The notes: generated by a model from the letters alone, not told the origin. A stretch of 49,807 nt of DNA from a virus (IMGVR_UViG_3300031974_000668:1-49807); one strand, 5' to 3'. Positions 1 through 8,768 are shown, counted from the first letter of the stretch. Program-made: numbers and translations.

Positions 1-1575
1 ATGGCAAATATAAAGTTTTCACAATTTACAGTAGAAACCGCGAAAGCAGATGTAGATTTTTTAGTAGGTTATTCTGGTCCAGATAACGTACAAATATCAC
101 CTACAAATTTATTAGCAGATTATCCAGCTGGTTCTGGAGCTGCAGGTCAAGTAACTTTTTTTAGTGCTGCTTCTACAGTAACTGGAGATAATGATTTTTA
201 TTGGGATAATGTAAATAAAAGATTAGGTATTGGAACTACCAGTCCTGATTACAATTTACATGTTAAAAAAGCTAGCACTAACACTTCGATAACGATAGAA
301 GGTAGTACAAATGCAGGTGCTAATTTTTCATCTAAATTAAATTTTTCAAACAAAGGTATATCTGGAAACGATATAGATTTTACTATTGGTTTAAAAAAGA
401 CAAATAATCTTGTTTTCATGGGTGATGCTGCTGCTAATGAATTAATGAGAATAGAAGGAAATACCGGTGATGTTGGTATTGGAACTGCTACTCCATCTGC
501 TAAACTACATGTAGACGGAACACTTATTGCAACTGGTGTATCACAACTTGGATCAGGCGGTTCTAATGTATTATTAACATCTTCTAGTGCAGGTGATGTA
601 GGTATAGGAGATAGTAGTCCTACTGCAAAGTTAGTTGTCAACAATGTTGGTACTAAAATGCTAGAATTAAAAAGAAGTGGTAATATTAAATTTAGAGTTT
701 TAGCAGATGCAAATCACGGGCAACTTAACATGTTTAATTCAGGATCTTCAAATACAGTAAGATTGCATACGAGTGGTGATTCATATTTTAATGGTGGTAA
801 CGTAGGTATTGGAACTACTAGTCCTACAACTAAACTACATATTGACGAATCAGGAACAACTTCACCTGCTTTATTTATTGATACTGCAAGATATGGAGCT
901 TATATAATTGGTGACGGAACAAGTAATTCTCAATATTTATTAAATTTGCAAAGTAATGGAGGTTCTACTGAAGTTATGAGAGTTCAGTCATCTGGTAACG
1001 TAGGTATTGGAACTACTAGTCCTCAAGAAAAGCTAGATATTTCAGGTGGCAGCATAAGGTTAGACGATAATCAAAAAATCACCTGGTCTACCAATGACTC
1101 AAATATCGGTAGAGTTAGAATAACAGGTAACGAATCAAATGATTTTTTAACATTTGTTACCGACAATTCTGAAAAAATGCGTATCAACTCTTTAGGTAAC
1201 GTAGGTATAGGAACTACTAGTCCTGTATCTAAATTAGATGTTGCAGGAAACATACAGGCTACAGGTACAAGATTTATTAATTGTTTATTCGACTCAAATC
1301 ATTATATGCGACTTGAATCCAACAGTAGTGGAGGTTTATTAAAAGGAGCAGATGGAGGTGTTATAACAACTTTAGTTAGAAGTTATGGTGATTCATATTT
1401 TAACGGCGGTAATTTTGGTATTGGAACTAGTAGTCCAGCATCTAAATTAGAAGTTGATGGAGGTGATATTGAAGTAGATGATTCAGCAAGCGGTTTAATA
1501 TTAAGATCACCTGATGGCACAAGATATAGAGTAACAGTAGCAAATGGAGGTACATTATCAGTATCTGCAGTATAG
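1..1575 (+). CDS. Tail fibre protein with GIGTTSP repeats
   Basis: The 524-residue protein is built from repeats centred on the motif GNVGIGTTSPxxKLxV, with about seven copies near residues 76, 159, 201, 269, 335, 402 and 473. Such repeats are common in tail fibres and receptor-binding proteins of marine phages, so it probably forms a trimeric fibre on the virion surface. It ends in a short segment (RSPDGTRYRVTV) and no S74-type intramolecular chaperone domain is visible. The ATG is the first base of the window and the N-terminus looks natural (MANIKFSQFTVETAK). The upstream region, however, lies outside the window unless the two ends join. Tail-fibre function is inferred from repeat type and position. 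Confidence 0.72.
   Translation: MANIKFSQFTVETAKADVDFLVGYSGPDNVQISPTNLLADYPAGSGAAGQVTFFSAASTVTGDNDFYWDNVNKRLGIGTTSPDYNLHVKKASTNTSITIEGSTNAGANFSSKLNFSNKGISGNDIDFTIGLKKTNNLVFMGDAAANELMRIEGNTGDVGIGTATPSAKLHVDGTLIATGVSQLGSGGSNVLLTSSSAGDVGIGDSSPTAKLVVNNVGTKMLELKRSGNIKFRVLADANHGQLNMFNSGSSNTVRLHTSGDSYFNGGNVGIGTTSPTTKLHIDESGTTSPALFIDTARYGAYIIGDGTSNSQYLLNLQSNGGSTEVMRVQSSGNVGIGTTSPQEKLDISGGSIRLDDNQKITWSTNDSNIGRVRITGNESNDFLTFVTDNSEKMRINSLGNVGIGTTSPVSKLDVAGNIQATGTRFINCLFDSNHYMRLESNSSGGLLKGADGGVITTLVRSYGDSYFNGGNFGIGTSSPASKLEVDGGDIEVDDSASGLILRSPDGTRYRVTVANGGTLSVSAV
796..1224 (+). repeat. Near-identical direct repeats inside the tail fibre gene
   Basis: A 30-base unit (GGTAACGTAGG followed by TATTGGAACTACTAGTCCT) occurs at 796-825, 994-1023 and 1195-1224. 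The third copy differs by one base. The spacing is 198 and 201 bases, and looser copies lie near 226, 475, 601 and 1417. A second unit (GGTGATTCATATTTTAA...) occurs at 775-800 and 1387-1412. The repeats are in phase with the reading frame. Confidence 0.85.
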
Positions 1576-1610
1576 TAAAAATACAATAATAATAATTTAA
1601 AACTAAAACA

Positions 1611-2033
1611 ATGGGACACGGATACACGGGTAATCACCCAAGATACACGATGATTCACGATAGAGAATTAATTTACGATGCAAAAAAACAATTGCACAGA
1701 GCAGACAAAGCACTACATGCTTATGATGATAAAAAGCATGCTACTAAAAGTTATGGCGAAAAAAATGAAGCTGTAATGTCTTATAGTAGTGAAGCTGATA
1801 AAGCAGCCGCTATGATGCTTCCAGGTAAAATACACCCACTAAGTGATGTTTATGGAAAAGTTAGAAACCTAGAAACATATATGCCAGTTGATAATAGAGC
1901 TGCAGCTAAAAAATTAAATAAAGGCGGCAAAAAAATTGATGCAATGGGAGATGGCGATGGTGATGTAGATGCTAATGATTTTGCTATGATTAGAGAAGGC
2001 GCTAAGAAAAAAGGATGTAGCTATAAGAGATAA
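1611..2033 (+). CDS. Unknown 140-residue protein with a dockerin/EF-hand-like loop
   Basis: I do not recognise this family. The protein is basic and rich in Lys, Ala and Asp, with no signal peptide or membrane segment. Near the C-terminus (residues 113-124, GDGDGDVDANDF) is a run of regularly spaced Asp and Gly residues resembling the calcium loop of dockerins and EF hands, although the first ligand position is not acidic. The start at 1611 follows a 35-base A/T-rich gap, the usual initiation context here. The stop shares one base with the next start (TAATG), so the gene is probably cotranscribed and translationally coupled with the HExxH protein. Its position after the fibre gene suggests a virion or late role, but that is inference. 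Confidence 0.6.
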   Translation: MGHGYTGNHPRYTMIHDRELIYDAKKQLHRADKALHAYDDKKHATKSYGEKNEAVMSYSSEADKAAAMMLPGKIHPLSDVYGKVRNLETYMPVDNRAAAKKLNKGGKKIDAMGDGDGDVDANDFAMIREGAKKKGCSYKR

Positions 2034-2350
2034 TGGCTTTTAAAATAAACCCACCATATCATATTGATAACACGCCGATATATAAAGTTGATTTTAAAGA
2101 TGGCGCTGTTCACGGTGTTACTTTAAACACAGGGGCAATTGTTATAAATAGACATTTACCTACTGACGTAGAGTCTCAGACTGTTAGTCATGAGATGGTT
2201 CATGTAGATCAAATAAAACGCGGTGATTTGTCTTATGATGATAAATATGTTTATTGGCGTGGTAAAAAATATCCAAGATCTAAAATGAAAGAAGGTGATA
2301 AAAATCTACCTTGGGAAAAAGAAGCTTATGCAAAACAAAAAAGAATTTAA
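2033..2350 (+). CDS. Small HExxH zinc-peptidase-like protein
   Basis: The 105-residue protein contains the zinc-peptidase signature HEMVH (His53, Glu54, His57), followed by VDQIKRGDLSYDD and a C-terminal PWEKEAY segment that could supply a third ligand. Two His plus a catalytic Glu is the normal arrangement of minimal gluzincin/zincin folds. There is no signal peptide, so it acts in the cytoplasm or virion, or leaves through the holin. It is coupled to the preceding gene by a TAATG overlap and overlaps the holin gene by 23 bases, placing it in a possible lysis group. Substrate unknown. Peptidase function is inferred from the motif alone. Confidence 0.55.
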   Translation: MAFKINPPYHIDNTPIYKVDFKDGAVHGVTLNTGAIVINRHLPTDVESQTVSHEMVHVDQIKRGDLSYDDKYVYWRGKKYPRSKMKEGDKNLPWEKEAYAKQKRI

Positions 2351-2786
2351 AGACACAACAGTTGGTAAATTATTATTTGGAGCAGCGTCAGTTGTAAACC
2401 CAACTTTAGCTAATGTATTAAAAGGAGTAACATCCCCACAAGAAGCTATAGCTGAGATTACAAAATCTCCTGCGCCAGTTGAAGATAAAATTAAACTTCA
2501 ACAATTAATATTTGATCAACAGAATAAAGAAATAGAGGCTATTACTTCAAGATGGAAAGCAGACTCAATGTCTGATTCTTGGATGTCTAAAAACGTAAGA
2601 CCATTAGTTTTAATATGGTGTATTGTTATATTTTCATTTGCTGGAATATTAGATAGCGTAGAAAGTATACCTTTTACGATACATGATAATTGGAACTCAA
2701 CTTTTGAAAATGTTATGATGGCCGTTGTATTAGCCTATTTTGGAGGACGCACAACAGAAAAAGCAACTAGTATATTTAAAAAGTAA
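2328..2786 (+). CDS. Holin, 3-TM (GTA-type) family
   Basis: The ATG at 2328 gives a 152-residue protein with a natural N-terminus (MQNKKEFKDTT). An upstream in-frame ATG at 2295 would add eleven residues inside the peptidase gene and is less likely. The central signature RWKADSMSDSWMSKNVRPL matches the Holin_3TMs group known from gene transfer agents and many phages. It is followed by two clear hydrophobic segments (LVLIWCIVIFSFAGILD and VMMAVVLAYFGG) and a charged tail. Holins open the inner membrane at a set time to release or activate the endolysin. The endolysin gene lies far away at 34114, unless the genome ends are joined. Confidence 0.7.
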   Translation: MQNKKEFKDTTVGKLLFGAASVVNPTLANVLKGVTSPQEAIAEITKSPAPVEDKIKLQQLIFDQQNKEIEAITSRWKADSMSDSWMSKNVRPLVLIWCIVIFSFAGILDSVESIPFTIHDNWNSTFENVMMAVVLAYFGGRTTEKATSIFKK

Positions 2787-2851
2787 AATACTAATAAAAT
2801 AAGTGACTATAATTAAGTAAACAATTATTAAAATTAAATAAAAATTAAATT

Positions 2852-3112
2852 ATGAGTGAAGAAATTAAAAAAGTCAAAGAAGAAGATTTAAAAAAGATTC
2901 AAGAAAATCAAAAACAAATGGCTCAAGTTATAAATCAAGTTGGCGCTATTGAAGCACAAAAACAAGATTTATTAGCTCAAGTTCCAGTAATTAGAAAAGA
3001 AATGGACGAGTTAAAAGCTGAGTTAGAAAAAGAGTATGGTAAAGTAAGTATTAACTTAGTAGATGGTACTTATGAAGAAATTCCAGAAGAAACTCTTAAA
3101 AAAGTAGACTAA
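2852..3112 (+). CDS. Small coiled-coil protein of unknown function
   Basis: The 86-residue protein is predicted almost wholly helical. Heptad-like repeats of Lys, Glu, Gln and Leu run from residue 3 to about 62, followed by a short Glu-rich tail. There is no membrane segment or cysteine. The start follows a 65-base A/T-only spacer, the longest gap in this cluster, so a promoter may lie just upstream. The stop overlaps the next start (TAATG at 3112). Similar small coiled-coil proteins sit near the packaging genes of flavobacterial phages, but I assign no function. Confidence 0.55.
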   Translation: MSEEIKKVKEEDLKKIQENQKQMAQVINQVGAIEAQKQDLLAQVPVIRKEMDELKAELEKEYGKVSINLVDGTYEEIPEETLKKVD

Positions 3113-3339
3113 TGTATTCTAATATAAGAAAAATCAGTATTGGTGCTGATTATAAAAATGATGCTATGCATTATTCTATAGGTCAACAGGTTTACGGAGG
3201 ACATGAAATACACTGTATAATGCTTGATGAATCTGATAGTTCTTATAATATTTATATAAAGAAAAACGATGAGGTATTGCCATGGAAGAAATTTAATTCT
3301 AACATGGCTATATCCGTTGAATATGATTTAGAATATTAA
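3112..3339 (+). CDS. Unknown 75-residue protein
   Basis: Not recognised. The protein is short and predicted mostly beta, with alternating polar and hydrophobic residues (SSYNIYIKKNDEVLPWKKF) and an acidic C-terminus. It carries no signal peptide or membrane helix. It is linked to both neighbours by TAATG overlaps (3112 and 3339), which is good evidence that it is a real translated gene in the same operon as the GroES-like protein and the terminase. Confidence 0.55.
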   Translation: MYSNIRKISIGADYKNDAMHYSIGQQVYGGHEIHCIMLDESDSSYNIYIKKNDEVLPWKKFNSNMAISVEYDLEY

Positions 3340-3938
3340 TGAAAAGTATTCAAAATTTTATTATATCACCGCTTAATAATAGATATGAAAATGAAATTAA
3401 AATCGGTGATAAAAAGTTAATTATAAACACTTCAATAGAAGAATTTGAGTTTATAAGTAGATTTGCTAAAGTAATAGCGACACCTACTGCTTATAAAACA
3501 GATATAAATATTGGAGATATAGTTGTTGTTCATCATAATATATTTAGACGATGGTATGATCAACAAGGTAGCGAAAGAAACTCTGCTTCTTATTTTAATG
3601 AAGACTTATATTTTGCAGCACCTGATCAAATATATTTATATAACAATAATGGTAATTGGAAAACGTTTGGTGATTATTGTTTTATTAAACCAGTTAAAGA
3701 CAAAGAATTAGTTGGTTTTGTAAAGTATAATAATAAAGAACTAAAAAACAAAGGTATAAACACTGGTGATTTAGTTGGTTATCCACCAAAACGCGAATGG
3801 AGATTTTTAATTGATGAAGAACTTTTATATTGTATGAAATCTAAAAATATCTTTGCTAAGTATGAAAACAAAGGAAACGAAGTTGAATATAATCCACGCT
3901 GGGCAAAAAGCAGTGGAAGAGTTAATAAAAGTAGCTAA
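3339..3938 (+). CDS. Putative GroES-like co-chaperonin
   Basis: In the 199-residue protein, residues 55-120 read NIGDIVVVHHNIFRRWYD, then EDLYFAAPDQIYLYNN and FIKPV. This layout (a GD-I-V-V-H-H-N turn followed by a short beta segment) resembles phage GroES-like domains that replace or assist the host co-chaperonin during capsid folding. The family link is from memory of similar phage proteins and is moderate. The N-terminal 50 residues are unrelated to GroES, and the C-terminus is basic. The gene is coupled upstream by TAATG, and its last 77 bases overlap the next gene in another frame. A location just before terminase and capsid genes fits a capsid-folding role. Confidence 0.42.
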   Translation: MKSIQNFIISPLNNRYENEIKIGDKKLIINTSIEEFEFISRFAKVIATPTAYKTDINIGDIVVVHHNIFRRWYDQQGSERNSASYFNEDLYFAAPDQIYLYNNNGNWKTFGDYCFIKPVKDKELVGFVKYNNKELKNKGINTGDLVGYPPKREWRFLIDEELLYCMKSKNIFAKYENKGNEVEYNPRWAKSSGRVNKSS

Positions 3939-4134
3939 AGAACCTATTGTAGATAGTGACGATGATATATCAGCTGATCGTTTAAAAAACGCTGCTGCTA
4001 CTAAAAAACTAGCTATATTCGATGCTTTTGAAATACTTAATCGTATACAAGAAGAAAAAGATATGTTAGAAAGCAAACCAAAAGAAACTAAACAAAGTAC
4101 TTTTAAAGGTTTTGCAGAGGGGAGATCTAAATAA
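3862..4134 (+). CDS. Small helical protein before terminase, possible small terminase subunit
   Basis: The ATG at 3862 gives 90 residues. An earlier ATG at 3853 in frame is possible. The protein is predicted all-helical (AGQKAVEELIKVAKEP, then a long helix around DAFEILNRIQEEKD) with a basic tail. Its size, helicity and place directly before the large terminase (TAATG overlap at 4134) are what is expected of a small terminase subunit, which recognises phage DNA for packaging. No DNA-binding helix-turn-helix could be confirmed by eye. The first 77 bases lie inside the preceding gene. Confidence 0.42.
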   Translation: MKTKETKLNIIHAGQKAVEELIKVAKEPIVDSDDDISADRLKNAAATKKLAIFDAFEILNRIQEEKDMLESKPKETKQSTFKGFAEGRSK

Positions 4135-6353
4135 TGTATCAGCAAAGTTTATATAAAATATTAAAAGATCATATAAATCCTAAAACTATAAATAGATTTA
4201 ACAAATCTAAAAAATGGAAATATGGATACAACAAAGAATATGATATTGTTGTAATTGGAAAAGATGGTACTATAGGTGATATATATGAAATACAAAATCT
4301 TAAAATAGCTTTACCAAAAGAGAAAGATGTTTATAGATTTAAAAATAATAAATGGACTAAGTTTGATTATCCAAAAGAGTTAAGTAAAATAAAAACTGTT
4401 TTTGATTTTAAACAATACCCACAAGAATTTAAAGAAATTTGGTATGATTACATCGATAATGAATTTACTCGTAGGGAAGAGGGTTTTTGGTTTTATAACA
4501 AAGATGTTCCTACTTACATTAGTGGTACTCATTACATGTACTTGCAGTGGTCTAAAATCGACGTGGGCGCTCCAAACTTTAGAGAAGCCAACAGATTATT
4601 CTTTTTATTCTGGGAGGCTTGTAAAGCCGACGTACGGTCTTACGGGATGTGCTACCTTAAGAACAGACGTTCTGGGTTTTCCTTTATGGCATCCGGAGAG
4701 GTTGTCAATTTGGCAACCATATCCTCTGACTCTAGATATGGTATACTATCCAAGTCTGGGCCTGATGCAAAGACCATGTTCACTGATAAGGTGGTACCCA
4801 TATCAGTCAACTACCCTTTCTTTTTCAAGCCGACGCAGGACGGTATGGACAGGCCAAAGACCGAGCTCGCCTACCGTGTCCCAGCCAGTAAATTTACCAG
4901 ACGTAAACTTACCAGCGCTGCCGACGAAACCTTACAGGATCTCAAGGGATTGGACACCACAATCGACTGGAAGAACACGGGGGATAACTCCTACGACGGT
5001 GAGAAACTCAAGCTCCTCGTTCACGACGAGTCCGGTAAATGGGAGAAGCCAAACAACATCCTCAACAACTGGAGGGTTACGAAGACAACATTAAGATTAG
5101 GTAGTAGAATAGTAGGCAAGTGCATGATGGGTTCAACTAGTAATGCGCTTGACAAAGGTGGGGATAACTTTAAAAAATTATATTATGATTCCGATGTTAC
5201 AAAACGAAACGCCAACGGACAGACTCGTTCGGGATTATATAGTCTGTTCATACCTATGGAATGGAATTACGAAGGATACATTGATTCTTATGGATTACCT
5301 GTATTCGAAACACCTAGAACAAAGACAAAAGATCCTGATGGATATGAGATAAACTTAGGTGTAATTGATTATTGGAATAATGAAGTCGAGGGTTTAAAAG
5401 GAGATCAAGATGCTTTAAATGAATTTTATAGACAATTTCCAAGAACAGAAAAGCACGCGTTTAGAGATGAGACAAAAGCTTCTTTATTTAATTTAACTAA
5501 AATATATCAACAAATAGATTACAATGAAGAGATATTATTAAAATCTCCTCTAGTAACAACTGGTAGTTTTCAATGGGAAAATGGTATACAAGATAGTAGA
5601 GTTATATTTGCTCCCCATAAAGATGGTAGATTTAAAATATCTTGGGTTCCACCGTTAAATTTACAAAATAATATTATTGTAAAAAACAATATTAAATATC
5701 CAGGTAATGAGCACATGGGTGCTTTTGGTTGTGATAGTTACGATATATCTGGTACCGTAGACAACAAAGGTTCAAAAGGATCTCTACATGGTTTAACAAA
5801 ATTTAGTATGGAGGATTGTCCTCCTAATCATTTCTTTTTAGAATATATAGCTAGACCACAAACAGCTGATATATTTTTTGAAGATATATTAATGGCTTTA
5901 GTATTTTATGGCATGCCATTACTCGCAGAAAATAATAAACCTAGACTTTTATATTATTTAAAACGTAGAGGTTATAGAGGTTATTCAATGAATAGACCTG
6001 ATAAAGTTTGGAATAAATTATCTACAACTGAAAAAGAAATAGGTGGTATACCAAACTCCAGTGAAGATATAAGACAAGCTCATGCAGCTGCAATTGAATA
6101 TTACATAGAAACACATGTTGGTGAAAAACCAGAAACATATGGTGATATGTATTTTCAAAGAACGCTAGAAGATTGGGCTAAATTTAATATAAATAACAGA
6201 ACGAAATATGATGCGTCTATTAGTTCTGGACTTGCTATAATGGCTTGTAATAAAAATAAATACAAACCAGTTGCTGAATTTAAAAGAGAGGTAGTACCTT
6301 TAGGATTTAAAAAATATAGTAACTCTGGTTATACTTCAAAAATTATACAATAA
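4134..6353 (+). CDS. Terminase large subunit
   Basis: The 739-residue DNA-packaging motor has an ATPase domain and a nuclease domain. The ATPase part has a Walker-A-like segment at about 174-184 (YLKNRRSGFSF) and a Walker B at 293-300 (KLLVHDES, Asp298 and Glu299). The C-terminal half contains FGCDSYDISG near residue 535, matching the first catalytic acid of the RNase-H-fold nuclease. The protein docks on the portal encoded next door, with no gap between the genes. The stretch coding for residues about 143-319 (4560-5090) is close to 50 % G+C and uses C/G-ending codons, unlike the rest of the gene (see findings). The reading frame is intact throughout, so the gene should be functional. Confidence 0.88.
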   Translation: MYQQSLYKILKDHINPKTINRFNKSKKWKYGYNKEYDIVVIGKDGTIGDIYEIQNLKIALPKEKDVYRFKNNKWTKFDYPKELSKIKTVFDFKQYPQEFKEIWYDYIDNEFTRREEGFWFYNKDVPTYISGTHYMYLQWSKIDVGAPNFREANRLFFLFWEACKADVRSYGMCYLKNRRSGFSFMASGEVVNLATISSDSRYGILSKSGPDAKTMFTDKVVPISVNYPFFFKPTQDGMDRPKTELAYRVPASKFTRRKLTSAADETLQDLKGLDTTIDWKNTGDNSYDGEKLKLLVHDESGKWEKPNNILNNWRVTKTTLRLGSRIVGKCMMGSTSNALDKGGDNFKKLYYDSDVTKRNANGQTRSGLYSLFIPMEWNYEGYIDSYGLPVFETPRTKTKDPDGYEINLGVIDYWNNEVEGLKGDQDALNEFYRQFPRTEKHAFRDETKASLFNLTKIYQQIDYNEEILLKSPLVTTGSFQWENGIQDSRVIFAPHKDGRFKISWVPPLNLQNNIIVKNNIKYPGNEHMGAFGCDSYDISGTVDNKGSKGSLHGLTKFSMEDCPPNHFFLEYIARPQTADIFFEDILMALVFYGMPLLAENNKPRLLYYLKRRGYRGYSMNRPDKVWNKLSTTEKEIGGIPNSSEDIRQAHAAAIEYYIETHVGEKPETYGDMYFQRTLEDWAKFNINNRTKYDASISSGLAIMACNKNKYKPVAEFKREVVPLGFKKYSNSGYTSKIIQ

Positions 6354-8768
6354 ATGCAAAGTGTTGACACTAATTATTTAAGTGGCTTTCCTAGTCAGGT
6401 AGTACCTGTTGAAGAAAAGAACACATACGAATACGGCTTGAAAGTAGCTAGAGCTATTGAAAACGAGTGGTTTAGTAATAATAGATATGGAAGCGGTAGC
6501 GTAAGATATGGCTTGTATAAAACTAATTATGCTGAATACCACAATAGAAGATTATATGCTAGAGGTGAGCAATCAATACAAAAATATAAAGATGAATTAG
6601 CTATTAACGGTGATTTATCTTATTTAAACTTAGACTGGAAACCTGTTCCAATTATTTCTAAATTTGTAGATATAGTTGTAAACGGTTTAGCTGATAGAGA
6701 TTACGATATAAAGGCTTATTCACAAGATCCAGACTCGGTACAAAAAAGAACTAACTATGCCAATGCTTTAATGAGAGATATTCAAACTAGAGAATATCTA
6801 CAAAAAGCTCAACAAGTATTAGGCATGGATTTATATTCAACTGAAAACAAAGATAATCTACCAGAAAACGAAGAAGAATTGTCTTTACATATGCAGCTTG
6901 ATTATAAACAAAGTATAGAGATAGCAGAAGAAGAAGCTATATCAAATGTATTAGCTCAAAATAAATTTCACGAAACTAAAAAAAGAATATTACATGATTT
7001 AGTAATACTTGGTATTGGAGCTGTTAAAACTAATTTTAATCCTGCAAATGGAGTAACTGTTGAGTATGTTGATCCTGCTAATTTAGTTTACTCATATACA
7101 ACTGATCCTAATTTTGAAGATTTATATTATGTAGGTGAAGTTAAAATGATTAGTATATCGGAGCTTAAAAAACAGTTTCCATATTTAACAGACGCTCAAA
7201 TGAAACAAATTGAAAAGTTTCCAGGTGAGCAAAATTATTTAAGAAACTACAATGAAGCTCCTGATGTAGTTGCTGTAATGTTTTTTGAATATAAAACTTA
7301 TATTGACCAAGTATTTAAAATTAAAAAGACAGATCAAGGATTAGAAAAAGCTTTAGACAAACCAGACACGTTTAATCCAGAGCCAAACGATAAATTTGAT
7401 AGAGTTGCTAGATCTATAGAAGTATTATATACTGGTGCTAAAGTTTTAGGTATAAATGAAATGATAAAGTGGGAGATGTCTGAGAATATGTCTAGACCTT
7501 TTGCTGATTCAACAAAAGTTAGAATGAATTATTCTATTTGTGCACCACGTATGTATCACGGTAGAATAGAATCAATGGTTAGCAGAATAACTGGATTTGC
7601 TGATATGATTCAATTAACGCATTTAAAACTACAACAAGTTATATCTCGTATGGTACCAGATGGAGTATACGTAGATGTAGATGGTTTAGCTGAAGTTGAT
7701 TTAGGTAATGGAACTAATTATAATCCATCAGAAGCTTTAAACATGTATTTCCAAACTGGTAGTATTGTTGGTAGAAGTTTAACGCAAGATGGTGATCCTA
7801 ATAGAGGTAAAGTTCCAATACAAGAATTAAGAACTTCAAATGGTGGCGCCAAACTACAAAGCCTTATACAGACTTATCAGTACTATTTACAGATGATAAG
7901 AGACGTGACGGGATTAAATGAAGCTAGAGATGCTAGTACACCAGATCCAGACGCACTCGTAGGATTACAGAAACTAGCCGCTTACAACTCTAATGTAGCA
8001 ACTAGACACATATTGCAAGCTTCGTTATATTTAGCCGTTAGAACTGCAGAAAATATATCACTAAGAATAGCTGATTGTTTTGATTATGAACTATTATCTG
8101 AGTCATTAAAACAGTCTATAAGTAATTTTAATGTTGGTACGTTAGATGAAATACAAAGCTTAAACTTATTTGATTTTGGTATCTATTTAGAACTAGAGCC
8201 TGATGAAGAAGAAAAAGCAATGTTAGAAAGAAGTATACAAATAGCTTTACAAAGTGGTGGTATTAATTTAGAAGATGCTATTGATATTAGAGAAATAAAT
8301 AATATTAAACTAGCAAACCAGTTATTAAAACTAAAACGTAAACAAAAGCAAGCTCAAGAACAGCAGCAGCAACAAGCTAATATACAAGCTCAAGCAGCGG
8401 CTAACGCACAAAGTGCAGAGCAAGCAGCATTATACGAAGTACAAAAACAAGAAGCTATTGCGCAAACACAACTGCAAATTGAACAAGGTAAATCTAATTT
8501 TGAAATACAAAAACTAGAAAAAGAAGCTCAAATTAAAAAAGAATTAATGGAGCAAGAGTTTCAATATCAGTTACGTTTAGCTGAAATGCAAGCAGCTGTT
8601 AAAAGAGAAAAAGAAAAAGAAATAGAAGATCGTAAAGATCAACGAACTAGAATACAAGCTACGCAGCAATCAGAAATGATTTCACAAAGAAAAAATGATT
8701 CTTTACCTGTAGATTTTGAATCACAAAATGATACATTAGGTGGTTTTGAATTAGAGCAGTTTGCGTAG
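6354..8768 (+). CDS. Portal (head-tail connector) protein
   Basis: The 804-residue protein is placed directly between terminase and scaffold, which is the standard position of the portal. Its N-terminal half has portal-like features: a long mixed alpha/beta core with LDWKPVPIISKFVDIVVNGL near residue 95 and a segment VEYVDPANLVYSYTTDP near 240. The C-terminal 140 residues form a very long Gln/Glu/Lys-rich coiled coil (about 650-785), which would make the barrel or crown protruding into the capsid. Portals form a dodecameric ring through which DNA enters and leaves. The start immediately follows the terminase stop. There is a short G+C-rich patch near 7905-7980. Confidence 0.8.
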   Translation: MQSVDTNYLSGFPSQVVPVEEKNTYEYGLKVARAIENEWFSNNRYGSGSVRYGLYKTNYAEYHNRRLYARGEQSIQKYKDELAINGDLSYLNLDWKPVPIISKFVDIVVNGLADRDYDIKAYSQDPDSVQKRTNYANALMRDIQTREYLQKAQQVLGMDLYSTENKDNLPENEEELSLHMQLDYKQSIEIAEEEAISNVLAQNKFHETKKRILHDLVILGIGAVKTNFNPANGVTVEYVDPANLVYSYTTDPNFEDLYYVGEVKMISISELKKQFPYLTDAQMKQIEKFPGEQNYLRNYNEAPDVVAVMFFEYKTYIDQVFKIKKTDQGLEKALDKPDTFNPEPNDKFDRVARSIEVLYTGAKVLGINEMIKWEMSENMSRPFADSTKVRMNYSICAPRMYHGRIESMVSRITGFADMIQLTHLKLQQVISRMVPDGVYVDVDGLAEVDLGNGTNYNPSEALNMYFQTGSIVGRSLTQDGDPNRGKVPIQELRTSNGGAKLQSLIQTYQYYLQMIRDVTGLNEARDASTPDPDALVGLQKLAAYNSNVATRHILQASLYLAVRTAENISLRIADCFDYELLSESLKQSISNFNVGTLDEIQSLNLFDFGIYLELEPDEEEKAMLERSIQIALQSGGINLEDAIDIREINNIKLANQLLKLKRKQKQAQEQQQQQANIQAQAAANAQSAEQAALYEVQKQEAIAQTQLQIEQGKSNFEIQKLEKEAQIKKELMEQEFQYQLRLAEMQAAVKREKEKEIEDRKDQRTRIQATQQSEMISQRKNDSLPVDFESQNDTLGGFELEQFA

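Noticed and set aside
796-1224. Regular repeats as a CRISPR array
   Set aside because: The units are in frame with the tail fibre, the spacing is near 200 bases, and no palindromic repeat or cas gene is present.
4402-5094. Open frame of 230 codons overlapping the terminase in another frame
   Set aside because: It exists because the G+C-rich island has few A/T-rich stop codons. The product is Ser/Thr/Pro/Arg low-complexity sequence that reflects C-ending codons of the terminase frame, without domain or start context.
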